Source: Brevibacterium yomogidense | GTDB lineage: Bacteria; Actinomycetota; Actinomycetes; Actinomycetales; Brevibacteriaceae | Assembly: GCF_016107685.1 (NCBI RefSeq) | Contig: NZ_JABASY010000005.1 | Span: 1-64,000, forward strand | Length of the DNA stretch: 64,000 nt | Reading direction: 5' to 3' | Part shown: positions 33,748-43,300 of the stretch, piece after piece | Numbering within the stretch: the stretch's first letter is position 1 | Layout of the letters: each line of letters starts with the position of its first letter | The notes under the pieces: model-generated | The model's database searches: none | What the model was told of the DNA's origin: nothing | What the model saw: the letters and a program-made list of their open reading frames with translations, nothing else | Made by a program: the position numbers and the translations under genes

Positions 33748-34908
33748 TCAGCGTGCGGAGCCGAGCGCAGTGAGGGGGTCTGCTCGGGTGACGGAGCGCA
33801 GCGCGAACCCTGCACCCGCGAGTCCCAGCACGATGAGCAGCGCTGCCGGCAGGAGCGTCGTGTACCAGGTGACGACGAACGGGACGACGCCGCTCACCCC
33901 CAGGCCCAGTGCGGTCGTGAGCGCGATCCCGCCGCCCACACCGGCGATGAGCACCATGAGCGACTGACCCAGGGCGTCCCGCAGCAGGGCGGGGGTGGAG
34001 GCACCCAGCGCCTTGAGGACCGCGATGTCGCCGGTGCGCTGCATCGTCCACACCGTGAAGAACGCGCCCACCACCAGCGCGGAGATGCCGAACAGCATGC
34101 CGACCATCATGAGGAGGGAGCCGATCTCCGACCGGAACGATCCGATCGCCATGAGCGAGCTGAGACTGCCGCTCGCGGTCGTCGACGTCTCGTCGGCCAG
34201 CCCGTCGATCGCTTCTGCGTCCGCGGAATCGGCGAGATCGACCATGAGCGCGGTGGCGGCGACGTCCTCGCGGCCCAGCCGCAGCTCCATCTCCCGCCAG
34301 TCGTCCATCGTCACGTAGGCGACGGGCGTGTGCGAGTACCAGCGGTCCTCGTCGAGCACCTCGACCGTCAGATCGATGCCGAGCACCGTCACGTGGTCGC
34401 CGTCGGTGACTGCGAGGTCGTCGGCGGCGCTGGGGCTCAGCCGCACGCGGCCGTCGCGGGAGGGGGAGTCCTCCGTCCCCCCGAACAGGGAGGCGGACAG
34501 CCCGGAGCCCGAGGCCTCGGCGTCCTCCTCCGACGCGTCGCCGTCGTTCGTGGGGACCTCGTCCGCGCTCTCGTCGTCCGCGTCAGCATCGGCCGCGTCA
34601 CCGGACGAGTCGCCGTCCGCGGGATCGATCTGGAAGCGGAGGATGCCGACCTCACGGACACCGGTGACGGCCTCGGCGTCCTCCCACGCGTCGACCTGCG
34701 ACTGCGAGAGCTCCGATTCGTCGAAGGTCTCGCCGGCGATGACCGTCCGATCGCCCTCGAGGGCCTGCACCGCGGAGATGTTCTGCTGCGCCAGACCGCC
34801 GGTGAGCCCGGACAGCAGGCCGATCAGCAGGGTCATGAGCAGGACGACGGCGGTGATGAGGGCGAAGCGACCACGGGCGAACAGCATGTCGCGCCAGGCG
34901 AGGAACAT
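33748..34908 (-). CDS. FtsX/MacB-type ABC transporter permease
   Basis: This is a 386-residue permease with four membrane segments: one near residues 15-38 ('ALITAVVLLMTLLIGLLSGLT') and three in the C-terminal third ('LMMVGMLFGISALVVGAFFTVW', 'MVLIAGVGGGIALTTALGLG', 'LLPAALLIVLGLAGAGFALR'). The FtsX core motif 'GDIAVLKALGASTPALLRDAL' joins the second and third. The extracytoplasmic region (about 45-250) contains a very acidic Asp/Glu/Ala stretch near 105-145, which could bind cations or a cationic peptide. GGAGG precedes ATG 34908. It is the first gene of the operon with the ATPase. Confidence 0.88.
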   Translation of the reverse strand: MFLAWRDMLFARGRFALITAVVLLMTLLIGLLSGLTGGLAQQNISAVQALEGDRTVIAGETFDESELSQSQVDAWEDAEAVTGVREVGILRFQIDPADGDSSGDAADADADDESADEVPTNDGDASEEDAEASGSGLSASLFGGTEDSPSRDGRVRLSPSAADDLAVTDGDHVTVLGIDLTVEVLDEDRWYSHTPVAYVTMDDWREMELRLGREDVAATALMVDLADSADAEAIDGLADETSTTASGSLSSLMAIGSFRSEIGSLLMMVGMLFGISALVVGAFFTVWTMQRTGDIAVLKALGASTPALLRDALGQSLMVLIAGVGGGIALTTALGLGVSGVVPFVVTWYTTLLPAALLIVLGLAGAGFALRSVTRADPLTALGSAR

Positions 34909-35207
34909 CGAGGGCCTCCGAAGGGGTCTGAGGTGCGGGGCGTGCGGCGGCCGACGGCGCGTGGAGGCTTCCACTGCGAGTGGAAGTTTCCTCTGTGTGG
35001 AGGTGTCCACTGCCTGAAGGCTGCCGCTGCCGGGCGACTTCCGCCCGGCGTCTACAAGCCTCGTCGAGAAGCACACCCGGCACATCGGACGAGGGAACGG
35101 TCCTGGGAGCCCGGAAGGACGACCCCCGCCTCGTCCTTTCGATGGATCCGCAGCCCCGCGGGCGGGAACGCGCACCGCTGCGCGGCGCCGCACAGTAGCG
35201 TGGAGGG
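34909..35207. promoter_or_regulatory. divergent control region, ABC transporter versus two-component system
   Basis: CTTCCACTGCGAGTGGAAG (34968-34986) is a perfect palindrome with 8-bp arms. A related half copy, TGGAGGTGTCCACTGCC, follows at 34998-35014. It lies 60 bp before the permease start and about 220 bp before the kinase start. TAGCGT at 35196-35201 is 6 bases from the kinase ATG (leaderless -10). The palindrome is a natural candidate site for the NarL-type regulator encoded at 36671. Confidence 0.6.
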
Positions 35208-36674
35208 ATGACCACTGCATCCGACGGTGAGCCCGTGCGCGGCCGCCGGCCCCTGCGTGAGGACGAGTCCGCGCACGAGGATCGTCGTCTGCACGGGAAG
35301 GAGCCCCTGCCCGAGGACCGGCTGCTGCGCGTCGAGCGGTCGCTGACGGCCTCGACCGTGTCGACGGCCCTGCAGTGGGGTCTGCACGCGCTCATCGTGG
35401 GGCTGGGGGCGCTCGTCGTCGTCCGCGCGCTGTCCGGCGATGCGCTCCACCCCGGTGCTGCGATCGGCCTGGTCGTCGCCTTCGAGGCGGTCTACGCGGT
35501 CGGTGCGGTGCTCGGCAGAAGGGTCCTCCGCCTCCGACTGGTCTGGGTCGCGGTCCTCGCGGTCCTCTGGCTGGGCACGCTCGTCCTCGCCCCGGATGCG
35601 GCCTTCCTCGCGTTCCCCCTCTTCTTCCTGTGCCTCCACCTGCTGCGGGGGTGGTGGGGCCCGGTCGCGGTGTTCGCAGTGGCTCTGGCGGCGATCGCGG
35701 GTCTCGCCGCGCACCGCGGTGCGACAGTGGGCGGCGTGACGGGGCCGCTGGTCGGTGCGGGCGTCGCGGTGGCGATCGGCATGGGAGTGAGCACCCTCGT
35801 GCGCGAGGTACGGGCGCGTGAGCAGCTCGTCGCACGCCTGCTGGCCGCACAGACGCAGCTGGCGGAGACCGAGCGCGCTGCCGGGGTGGACGCCGAACGC
35901 ACCCGCATGGCCGCGGAACTCCACGACACCGTCGCCCAGAGCCTCTCGAGCATCCAGCTGCTGCTGAGCGCGGCGGAGCGGCGGATGGGTGCGGACGCGC
36001 CGGGTCTCCACGAGATCGCGCTCGCGAAGTCGTCTGCCGGCGCCGCGCTGGCGGAGACCCGCGCGTTCATCCGCGCTCTCACCTCCCCGAAGCTCGCCGC
36101 CGCGACCCTGCCGGACGCGCTCGCCCGCGTGGTGGGAGAAGCCGATTCCGCCGCCGAGGCCACCCTCACCTTCCGCACCGACGGCACCGCCCGCCCCCTG
36201 CCCCGGTCGGTGGAGACGACGGTGCTGCGGATCGTCCAGGGCGCACTCGGCAACGCCGTCTCCCATGCCCACGCGGATCGCGTGGTCGTCACGCTCACAT
36301 ACAGTGACGCGGCCGAAGGGGGTGCGGCAGGTGAAGAGGGCGCCGCGGGCATCGCGGTCGACATCGCGGACGACGGCCGCGGCTTCGACCCGGCGAAGGT
36401 GCGGCCGTCGGCCGAATCGGACTCGTTCGGGCTCGACGTCATGCGGGCGCGGGCCGCAGCCGTGGGCGGCACCCTCACCGTCGATTCCGCACCCGGGGCG
36501 GGCACGGTGGTGAGTGCGGGGTTCGAGGTGGCCGGGACCTCGGCGACGGAGGAGCACAGCGGCGAAGATCTGGATGGTGTGGGCGGAGAGACACCCGACG
36601 GGGAGATCAGCTCACGGACGGTTGAGCGCAGCGGGTCGGATTCGGGAGTGGACGGAGAGTGGGACGGACGATGA
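35208..36674 (+). CDS. sensor histidine kinase, HisKA_3 (NarL-type system)
   Basis: This is a 488-residue membrane sensor. After a charged 40-residue N-terminus there are five to six membrane segments (about 50-205), then a dimerisation helix with the phospho-acceptor His239 in 'MAAELHDTVAQSLSSIQLLL' (HisKA_3), and an HATPase domain with 'LRIVQGALGNAVSHAHA' (N box), 'DIADDGRGFDP' and 'FGLDVMRARAAAVGG'. The 45 C-terminal residues are disordered. The membrane part has no large extracellular loop, as in kinases that sense through a partner transporter. The start is leaderless (TAGCGT, 6 bases, ATG). Its stop overlaps the regulator start. Confidence 0.9.
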   Translation: MTTASDGEPVRGRRPLREDESAHEDRRLHGKEPLPEDRLLRVERSLTASTVSTALQWGLHALIVGLGALVVVRALSGDALHPGAAIGLVVAFEAVYAVGAVLGRRVLRLRLVWVAVLAVLWLGTLVLAPDAAFLAFPLFFLCLHLLRGWWGPVAVFAVALAAIAGLAAHRGATVGGVTGPLVGAGVAVAIGMGVSTLVREVRAREQLVARLLAAQTQLAETERAAGVDAERTRMAAELHDTVAQSLSSIQLLLSAAERRMGADAPGLHEIALAKSSAGAALAETRAFIRALTSPKLAAATLPDALARVVGEADSAAEATLTFRTDGTARPLPRSVETTVLRIVQGALGNAVSHAHADRVVVTLTYSDAAEGGAAGEEGAAGIAVDIADDGRGFDPAKVRPSAESDSFGLDVMRARAAAVGGTLTVDSAPGAGTVVSAGFEVAGTSATEEHSGEDLDGVGGETPDGEISSRTVERSGSDSGVDGEWDGR

Positions 36675-37309
36675 CGGTGCGGGTGCTGGTGTGCGACGAC
36701 CATCCCGTCGTGCGGGCGGGGATCACGGCCCTGCTCGCGACGGACGACGGGATCGAGGTGGTGGGCGAGGCCGCGACGGGTGAGGAGATCATCCGGCTGG
36801 CCGCGCAGGTGCCGGCGGACCTCGTCCTCATGGACCTGCAGCTGGGCAGCGGCGACGGGATCGTCCACGGCGCGGATGCGACCCGGCGGATCCGTGCTGG
36901 CGGCACCGGGGCCCCTCACGTGCTCGTCCTCACGAACTACGACAGCGATGCGGACGTGGTGACCGCGATCGAGGCCGGTGCGTCCGGCTACCTCCTCAAG
37001 GACACTCCGCCGGACCAGCTGCTCGACGGGATCCGCCGGGCGGCCGCAGGGGAGACCGCGCTGTCACCGGACGTCACGGCGATGCTCATGAAGCGGATGC
37101 GGACCCCCACCGTGAGCCTCAGCGCACGGGAACTCGAGGTCGTCGAAGCGGTGGCGGTGGGCCTGTCGAACTCGCAGATCGCCTCACGGCTGTTCGTGTC
37201 CGAATCGACGGTGAAGACGCACCTCGTCCACGTGTTCGAGAAGCTGGGGGCGCGCTCGCGCACCGACGCGGTGGCCAAAGCGCGGGAGGCCGGACTCATC
37301 CGAGGATGA
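36671..37309 (+). CDS. NarL/LuxR-family response regulator
   Basis: This 212-residue regulator has a receiver domain with D9/D10, phospho-acceptor Asp55 (LVLMDLQLG) and the conserved Lys in 'YLLKDTPPDQL'. The C-terminal LuxR helix-turn-helix is 'LSARELEVVEAVAVGLSNSQIASRLFVSESTVKTHL'. It pairs with the kinase it overlaps (ATGA). It probably binds a palindrome such as that at 34968-34986 and controls the divergent ABC transporter. Confidence 0.93.
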   Translation: MTVRVLVCDDHPVVRAGITALLATDDGIEVVGEAATGEEIIRLAAQVPADLVLMDLQLGSGDGIVHGADATRRIRAGGTGAPHVLVLTNYDSDADVVTAIEAGASGYLLKDTPPDQLLDGIRRAAAGETALSPDVTAMLMKRMRTPTVSLSARELEVVEAVAVGLSNSQIASRLFVSESTVKTHLVHVFEKLGARSRTDAVAKAREAGLIRG

Positions 37310-37355
37310 GCCCAACCTCCCGACTGATGCGGCCTGGGTGAGGGCGGCGTGACCG

Positions 37356-37601
37356 TCAGCGGTCGTCGTCGCGGAGGCGGTCCTTCACGCCATCGGCGGC
37401 GCCGGCGGCCTTCTGGCCGAAGCCTTCGGAGCCGTCCTTGAGGTCGTCGACTCGCTTGCGCGCCTTGTCCGCGGCCTCGCCCACGGCAGCCTCGGCGCGG
37501 TCCTTCGCGCCGCTGCGCTGCAGGTCAGGGTTGTTCGTCGCGTCGCCGATGCCTTCCTTGACCTTGCCACTCAGATCCTTCGCCTTGTCTCCGATGCCCA
37601 T
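37356..37601 (-). CDS. CsbD-like stress protein
   Basis: This is an 81-residue hydrophilic protein with the CsbD pattern 'GDKAKDLSGKVKEGIGDATNNPDLQRSGAKDRAEAAVGE', then a second helical, charged part ending DRLRDDDR. CsbD proteins accumulate in general stress and stationary phase; their biochemical role is unknown. AGGAG lies 7 bases before ATG 37601. An upstream in-frame extension is Pro-rich and unlikely to be translated. It is convergent with the response-regulator gene. Confidence 0.8.
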   Translation of the reverse strand: MGIGDKAKDLSGKVKEGIGDATNNPDLQRSGAKDRAEAAVGEAADKARKRVDDLKDGSEGFGQKAAGAADGVKDRLRDDDR

Positions 37602-37904
37602 GGTCGACTCCTCTCGTCGCGTCCCGCCGGAACAGACCCCCGTGGGAAGCGGACCAGGTCCCTGTGGAACCTGAACCTCTTCCCCACTGGAACCCGCAAC
37701 AGGTTCCCCTGGAACCGCAAGAGGCTCCACGTGGGCTGCTCCTCGGAGGTGCTCCCGGTGGAAGGGGGCCGGCTCCAGCGGTGTCGGTATGCGGATGCTC
37801 CACCCGCGCGGTTACCGGACACTCTTGACCCTACCGGCAAGGTCGATTGTGCTGCCTGAGTCTTTGGAGGGCGAACCCTGAGAGCTGAGCGCCGAAGCTG
37901 AAGC

Positions 37905-38019
37905 CGACCCCTGACACCGACCCCTGACGCCGACCCCTGACGCCGACCCCTGACGCCGACCCCTGACGCCGACACGTGAGGCTGGCCCCTGACGCCGACA
38001 CGTGAGGCTGGCCCATGAC
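37905..38019. repeat. 13-bp tandem repeat array, about nine units
   Basis: The unit CGACCCCTGACGC repeats without gaps from 37905 to 37969 (five near-identical copies). It continues as alternating variants CGACACGTGAGGC and TGGCCCCTGACGC to 38019. The 13-bp period is not a multiple of three, so it is not coding. Confidence 0.9.
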
Positions 38020-38057
38020 ATCTAGGGGCGGTCATCGACGTGCACCCCTTCGCCTCA

Positions 38058-38093
38058 GAGCACTGAACACGTTCAGTGCTCGTTTTCGTTTTT
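38058..38093 (+). terminator. intrinsic terminator without an upstream gene
   Basis: GAGCACTGAAC (38058-38068) pairs with 38071-38081 over a 2-base centre and is followed by TTTT and TTTTT (38083-38093). It points along the plus strand, yet no plus-strand gene lies within 740 bp upstream. Additional GCACTGAAC-type boxes lie at 38121-38128 and 38134-38142. Confidence 0.65.
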
Positions 38094-38209
38094 GAGCGCA
38101 TCGTTTTCAGCACCGTACTGGTCAGTGCACTGGGCACTGAACGATGAAAGTGCGCAGTCAACCAGCAACGTGCTCATGGATGGCCGCAGGCTGAACCATC
38201 ACCCGCGGT

Positions 38210-39307
38210 TCAGCCTGCTGACCCTCCGTGGGTGATCGCGTCGGCGATCGCCGTGCCCAGCCCGGCAGTGGTGCCTTCGCCTCCCATGTCGGGTGTGAGG
38301 ACGGAGGTGTCTCCCGCGGCGACGACGGCCTCGAACGCCGCTTCGATCGCGGCGGACGCCTCCGCTTCGCCCAGGTGGTCGAGCATGAGGGCGGCGGACC
38401 AGATCTGCCCGATGGGGTTCGCGATGCCCTTCCCCGCGATGTCGGGGGCGGACCCGTGGACGGGTTCGAAGAGGGAGGGGTGGGTGCCGTCGGGGTTGAT
38501 GTTCGCGCTGGGAGCGATGCCGATCGTGCCGGCGCACGCGGGCCCCAGGTCGGACAGGATGTCGCCGAACAGGTTGGAGGCGACCACGACGTCGAACCAG
38601 TCGGGGTGCAGGACGAAGTTCGCGGCGAGGATGTCGATGTGGAACTGGTCGACGTCGATCGACGGGTACGACTCGGACATCGCGGCGACGCGCTCGTCCC
38701 AGTAGGGCATGGTGATCGCGATGCCGTTGGACTTCGTCGCGGACGTGAGCTTCTTCGCGGGGCGCCGCTCCGCGAGGTCGAACGCGTACTTCAGCACCCG
38801 GTCGATGCCGGTGCGGGTCATGACCGTCTCCTGGATGACGGTCTCCCGCTCTGTCCCTTCGAACATGCGGCCGCCCACGGACGAGTACTCGCCCTCCGTG
38901 TTCTCCCGCACGACGTAGAAGTCGACTTCGCCGGGTTCGCGCCCGGCCAGCGGACTGGGCACGCCCTTGAGGAGCTTGACGGGGCGCAGGTTCACGTACT
39001 GGTCGAACACGCGCCGGAACTGGAGGATGGAGCCCCACAGGCTCACGTGGTCCGGTACGACGTCGGGCCAGCCCACAGCGCCGAAGAAGATCGCGTCGAC
39101 GCTGTCCAGTCTGCTCGCCCAGTCGTCCGGCATCATCGTGCCGTGCGCCTTCCAATAGTCCGCGCTCGCCCAGTCGAGTTCGACGAGGTCGAGCTCGAAG
39201 CCGTAGGCGTCCGCCGTCGCGTGGAGGGCGCGCACTCCTTCCGGCATGACTTCCGTGCCGATCCCGTCGCCGGGGATGACCGCGATCCTGTAGGTCCTGT
39301 CACTCAT
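38210..39307 (-). CDS. tartrate/D-malate dehydrogenase (decarboxylating)
   Basis: This 365-residue enzyme belongs to the isocitrate/isopropylmalate dehydrogenase family. It opens 'IAVIPGDGIGTEVMPEG'. 'DYWKAHGTMMPDDW' and 'GAVGWPDVVPDHVSLWG' are typical of the DmlA/TtuC branch rather than LeuB. 'RENTEGEYSSVGGR' holds the substrate Arg, and 'VVASNLFGDILSDLGPACAG' holds the metal Asp residues. It oxidises D-malate or tartrate with NAD. The ATG overlaps the stop of the upstream small-protein gene by 8 bases, so it is the last gene of a three-gene minus operon. Confidence 0.88.
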   Translation of the reverse strand: MSDRTYRIAVIPGDGIGTEVMPEGVRALHATADAYGFELDLVELDWASADYWKAHGTMMPDDWASRLDSVDAIFFGAVGWPDVVPDHVSLWGSILQFRRVFDQYVNLRPVKLLKGVPSPLAGREPGEVDFYVVRENTEGEYSSVGGRMFEGTERETVIQETVMTRTGIDRVLKYAFDLAERRPAKKLTSATKSNGIAITMPYWDERVAAMSESYPSIDVDQFHIDILAANFVLHPDWFDVVVASNLFGDILSDLGPACAGTIGIAPSANINPDGTHPSLFEPVHGSAPDIAGKGIANPIGQIWSAALMLDHLGEAEASAAIEAAFEAVVAAGDTSVLTPDMGGEGTTAGLGTAIADAITHGGSAG

Positions 39308-39590
39308 CGGTCCCGTCCTTCCCTTCGTCGCTCCCGGGCTCTTCGTCGAACCGCTGGTCGCTGTCCGGTCGCTGCTCGTCGTCGAGCCTGCGTTCCTCCT
39401 CCAGCCTACGGCGCTCCTGCTCGAGGCGCCTGGCGTCTTCGCGTTCTTCCCACCGCTTGCGCGTGCGTGCGCCGATCGCGGCGTCCGGGTTGCGGATCGT
39501 CCGGAGGATCAGCAGCCCGGCGCCCACGACGGTGATGAAGAAGGCGGCGGTGATGATGACGATTCCGAGGGTGGAGGGTTCGGCGACCAT
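39300..39590 (-). CDS. one-TM protein with charged coiled-coil tail
   Basis: This 96-residue protein has one N-terminal membrane segment (about 9-30, 'IVIITAAFFITVVGAGLLIL') followed by a highly charged helix rich in R/E (RWEEREDARRLEQERRRLEEE) and an acidic disordered end. The topology suggests a small membrane-anchored cytoplasmic coiled coil. No family is recognised. It starts 3 bases after the DUF1707 protein stop and overlaps the dehydrogenase start, so it is co-translated with both. Confidence 0.7.
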   Translation of the reverse strand: MVAEPSTLGIVIITAAFFITVVGAGLLILRTIRNPDAAIGARTRKRWEEREDARRLEQERRRLEEERRLDDEQRPDSDQRFDEEPGSDEGKDGTDE

Positions 39591-39593
39591 GGT

Positions 39594-40277
39594 TCAGATC
39601 CTCTTCTCCAGTCGGCGCCTGTCGAACCAGTTGGCGTAGCGGACGGTGAGACTGCTCATGCCCAGTGACCCTCGCACGGTGATGAGGGGGAGGCCGGGGC
39701 GGGGGATCTGGTCGACGGCAGTCCTCTTCGTGCCCCAGCCGCCGGTGACGGCGTTGATGTCGGCGCCCCAGCCGTCGGGGACGACGAGGAGGCAGGCCCC
39801 CATCGTCCCGGCGAGGTCGATGTGGATGTGGTCGGGTGCCCGGTCGACCTCGAGGAAGCTGAGTTCGACCGTCGCCCCGGTCGATTCGACGCGGATGAAG
39901 GGCGGGACCTGCCAGCGGCCTCGGCGGCGGTCGTCCTCCCAGCCGGCGCGGACGATCAGCGGGTCGGCGATGTTCCAGCCCGGTGCGTTCCCGGTCGGGA
40001 TCACCGCGCCCGAGGCGGTCCGCGCCACCGCGCCCGCGGGCCCTCCGAGCGGCGCCGTCTGGCCTCCCAGCGCCGCCGAGGGCGGGACGACGGGGAGGTC
40101 CTCCACGAGCGGATCGAGGTCCGCGAAGGTCTTCGCGGCGGACGCCTTCTCGATGCGTTCCGTGAGTTCGTCGACGGAGAGCCGACCTTCGCCGGCGGCG
40201 ACGCGCAGCTTCTCGATGACGTCCTCGCGCTCAGCGTGCCCGATCCGGATCTTCCGGGACGCGGAATCGCCGTCCAT
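39594..40277 (-). CDS. DUF1707 domain protein
   Basis: This is a 227-residue protein. The N-terminal DUF1707 motif is 'IRIGHAEREDVIEKLRVAAGEGRLSVDELTERIEKASAAKTFADLDPLVEDLP' (about 8-60). It is followed by a Pro/Gly/Ala linker and a beta-rich C-terminal half ('PPFIRVESTGATVELSFLEVDRAPDHIHIDLAGTMGACLLVVPDGWGAD') resembling LiaF-type cell-wall stress domains. Such actinobacterial proteins are usually linked to envelope functions, often by association with membrane partners. ATG 40277 has GGAGAGGA; the longer in-frame start is rejected. First gene of the minus operon, divergent from dnaX. Confidence 0.8.
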   Translation of the reverse strand: MDGDSASRKIRIGHAEREDVIEKLRVAAGEGRLSVDELTERIEKASAAKTFADLDPLVEDLPVVPPSAALGGQTAPLGGPAGAVARTASGAVIPTGNAPGWNIADPLIVRAGWEDDRRRGRWQVPPFIRVESTGATVELSFLEVDRAPDHIHIDLAGTMGACLLVVPDGWGADINAVTGGWGTKRTAVDQIPRPGLPLITVRGSLGMSSLTVRYANWFDRRRLEKRI

Positions 40278-40344
40278 GTACTGGTCCTCTCCGCCCCGCA
40301 GCAGGGGGCGTGCTGAGTCGATGTTCTGTGTCCGTGACTGACTA

Positions 40345-40356
40345 TAGGGTGGGGGC
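40345..40356 (+). promoter_or_regulatory. leaderless -10 box of dnaX
   Basis: TATAGGGT ends at 40350, followed by GGGGGC and the GTG start at 40357. This is the TANNNT-N6-start layout. Confidence 0.55.
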
Positions 40357-43300
40357 GTGTCCACCGCACTGTATAGGCGCTACCGCCCCGAAGCCTTCGA
40401 CGAAGTGATCGGGCAGGAGCATGTGACCCGCCCGCTGTCCGCCGCGATCGACGCCGGGCGCATCAATCATGCCTTCCTGTTCTCCGGTCCCCGCGGGTGT
40501 GGGAAGACGACGTCCGCCCGGATCCTCGCCCGCTGCCTCAACTGCGCGGAGGGGCCCACCGCGAACCCGTGCGGGGAGTGCCCCAGCTGCCGGGACCTCG
40601 CGAACGGGGGACCGGGGTCGCTGGATGTCGTGGAGATCGACGCGGCCAGCCACAACGGCGTCGACGATGCGCGTGACCTGCGGGAGCGTGCGGTCTACGC
40701 ACCAGCGCGGGACCGCTACAAGGTGTTCATCCTCGATGAGGCCCACATGGTGACGACGCAGGGCTTCAACGCTCTGCTCAAACTGGTGGAGGAGCCTCCC
40801 GCGCACGTGAAGTTCGTGTTCGCGACGACGGAGCCGGACAAGGTGATCGGCACGATCCGGTCGCGGACCCACCACTACCCCTTCCGCCTCGTCCCACCGG
40901 AGACGCTGGGCCGCTACCTGGAGGACCTCGCCACGCGGGAAGGGGTGCCCGTGGGCAAGGGAGTGCTGCCGCTGGTCGTGCGTGCCGGTGGGGGATCCGT
41001 GCGTGACACCCTGTCGGTGCTCGACCAGCTCATGGCCGGCTCGTCGGACGACGGAATCGACTACAAGACTGCTGTCGCCCTGCTGGGATACACGGATGAT
41101 TCGCTGCTGGGCGACATCGTCGACTCGTTCTCCGCAGGTGACGGAGCGGGCGTGTTCCGTGTCATCGACCGTGTCGTCGAATCGGGGCACGACCCCCGTC
41201 GGTTCGTCGAGGACCTGCTGGAGCGCTTCCGGGACCTCTTCGTCATCTCTGCGGCGGAGGACTCCGCGGCCTCGTTCCTGCCGGAAGTCCCCGCGGATCG
41301 GCTGGAGAGGCTCAAGGTGCAGGCGCGGGCCTTCGGACCTGCGGAGCTGTCACGGGCGGCGGATCTGCTGAACGCCGGTCTCACGGAGATGACGGGGGCG
41401 ACGTCACCACGACTCCAGCTCGAACTCATCTGTGCGCGGATCCTCCTGCCGGGTGCTGAGGACTCACGTCGGTCGGTCGTCTCCCGCGTCGATCGGCTCG
41501 AACGACGCGTCGGGATGGCAGCGGGCGGGCGGATGCCCGCCGGTGCGGTGCACGCCGATGGCGGGGCGGTCACACAGGCTGCGGGCGGCCCGGCGGCTCC
41601 GGTCGGTGGCGAGCCAGCACGGACTGACGGCGGTTCGTCCGAGGGGCAGCCAGCGGGCAGGGGTACTGGCGGCCCGTCTGCAGCGCCCGCAGGCGGTGGT
41701 GCGCCGGCGGCTGGTGGTGCAGAGGCGGCTGGTGGTGCAGCGGCGGCAGCACAGGATGCGGACCCGTTCGCGGGTGTCGCGGATGCGATGGCCTCCGCCC
41801 GCTCCGTCCTGGACGGAGGCCCGGGAGCGAAGTCGCCCACGAATGAGGGCACTGCGCGCGCTCCGGAGCCTGCTGGGCAAGCGGGTGCAGGTCAGGCAGG
41901 ACCGGGCCAGGCCGCTTCGCGGCAGCCGGCCCCGGGTCAGCCGACCCCGGATCAGCAGCCTGATGCCGCAGCCGGGCCCGCCGCAGCACAGCAGCACCGT
42001 GGACCGGACGGGCAGGCACCTTCCACTCCACAGGCTCCTTCCGCTCCGCAGAGGCGCACGGCTCCACAGGGGCAGATGGACCAGCAGCCTCCCACCGGTC
42101 GGCCGGCTTCTGCCGGTCAGTCGACTCCGGCCGGTCAGCAAACCCCCGTCGGTCAGCATCCGCCTGCCGACCAGCGGCCTCACTCCGGCTGGCAGCCAGG
42201 TCCGGGCCAGGGCCCCGACACTGCTCAGCAGCGATCCGACGCCGCTCAGCAGCCTGCTCCGACTCGGGATTTTCCCGGCGCCGCCAGCACCGCGTCGCAG
42301 GGGTCTGCACAGGCCCCCCAGCCGGCGTCCCCTCGCCAGCCTGAGCCGGCCTCGCGTCCGTCGCCTGACGTGCAGCCGGAGGCGCACGGGGAAGCGCACG
42401 CCTCCCCGGAGATCCGCCAGGCGCCGGGTGTGGGTGCGGAGATCGACGCCATCCGACGCGGCTGGCCGGACGTGCTCGTCCGTCTCCAGCAGCTGCGGAA
42501 GCTGTCATACGCGATCGTGAGTGGGAACTCGTTCCCTCAGCGCTTCGAAGGCGGGGTGCTCTACCTCGGCTTCAGCAATCCCGGTTCCGTCCAGGCGTTC
42601 CGTCGCGGACCACACGCACAGTTCGTGAGCACCGCGGTGGAAGACTCCTTGGGCATCCGAGCGGAAGTCCGTGTGGGCGACGAGAACGCGGGACCCCCAC
42701 CACCACACCCCGGAGGACCGTCATCGGGCGGCCCTGCCTCGGGCGGCCCTGCCCCATCCGGTGGCTCTGCATCCGGCGGCCAAGCTCCGTCAGGTGGTCC
42801 TGCCTCGGGTGGGTCTGCACCGGCAGGCGGTCCACGAGATGTGACTCGTGAGGAGCTCGACTCCGTCGTGGGCCCGCGTGAAGCGGACCGCGAGCCCGTC
42901 GACCACGACCGGTTCTGGCAGACCGACTCACCGGAACCGGGACCGGCTTCCTCACCGTCTTCGGACCACCGTCAGCCGCCGTCCCCGCGAGGACGCGAGC
43001 ACCACGACGACGCGGAGGACGACAGTCGGTCGCACCTGACGGACACCGAGGACTCAGCAGGCTCATTCGCGAACTCTGAGGTCTCCGATGTCGCGTCCGG
43101 TGAACCTGTGGCCGAAGACCCCTGGACGCCCAGCCCCGAACTCGATCATTGGTCCGCAGGTGCCGGTTCCGTCGGTTCGGACCGGCCGTCGCGTTCCGAC
43201 GCGGTTTCGCCGGAACCCGGTTCGTCACCGGAGTACTCGGGCCACGTCCTGTCGAGCTCAGAACCAGCGCCGCTGCAGTCAGACAATGTCACGCCGGTTT

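Larger units (their letters stand above)
37602..38209. other. 608-bp gene-free stretch, repeat-rich
   Basis: No protein gene is supported. The first 150 bases (37620-37770) carry loose repeats of TGGAACC and CAGGTTC. TTGACC (37825-37830) with TGTGCT at 17 bp (37848-37853) is a weak promoter candidate. Then follow a 13-bp repeat array, a strong terminator and further GCACTGAAC boxes. Confidence 0.5.

Noticed and set aside
37905..38019. CRISPR array
   Set aside because: Thirteen-base units are contiguous with no spacers and no cas genes are present.
38058..38081. SOS (LexA) box in GAACACGTTC
   Set aside because: Actinobacterial SOS boxes need four bases between GAAC and GTTC; here there are two, and a T-run makes a terminator more likely.
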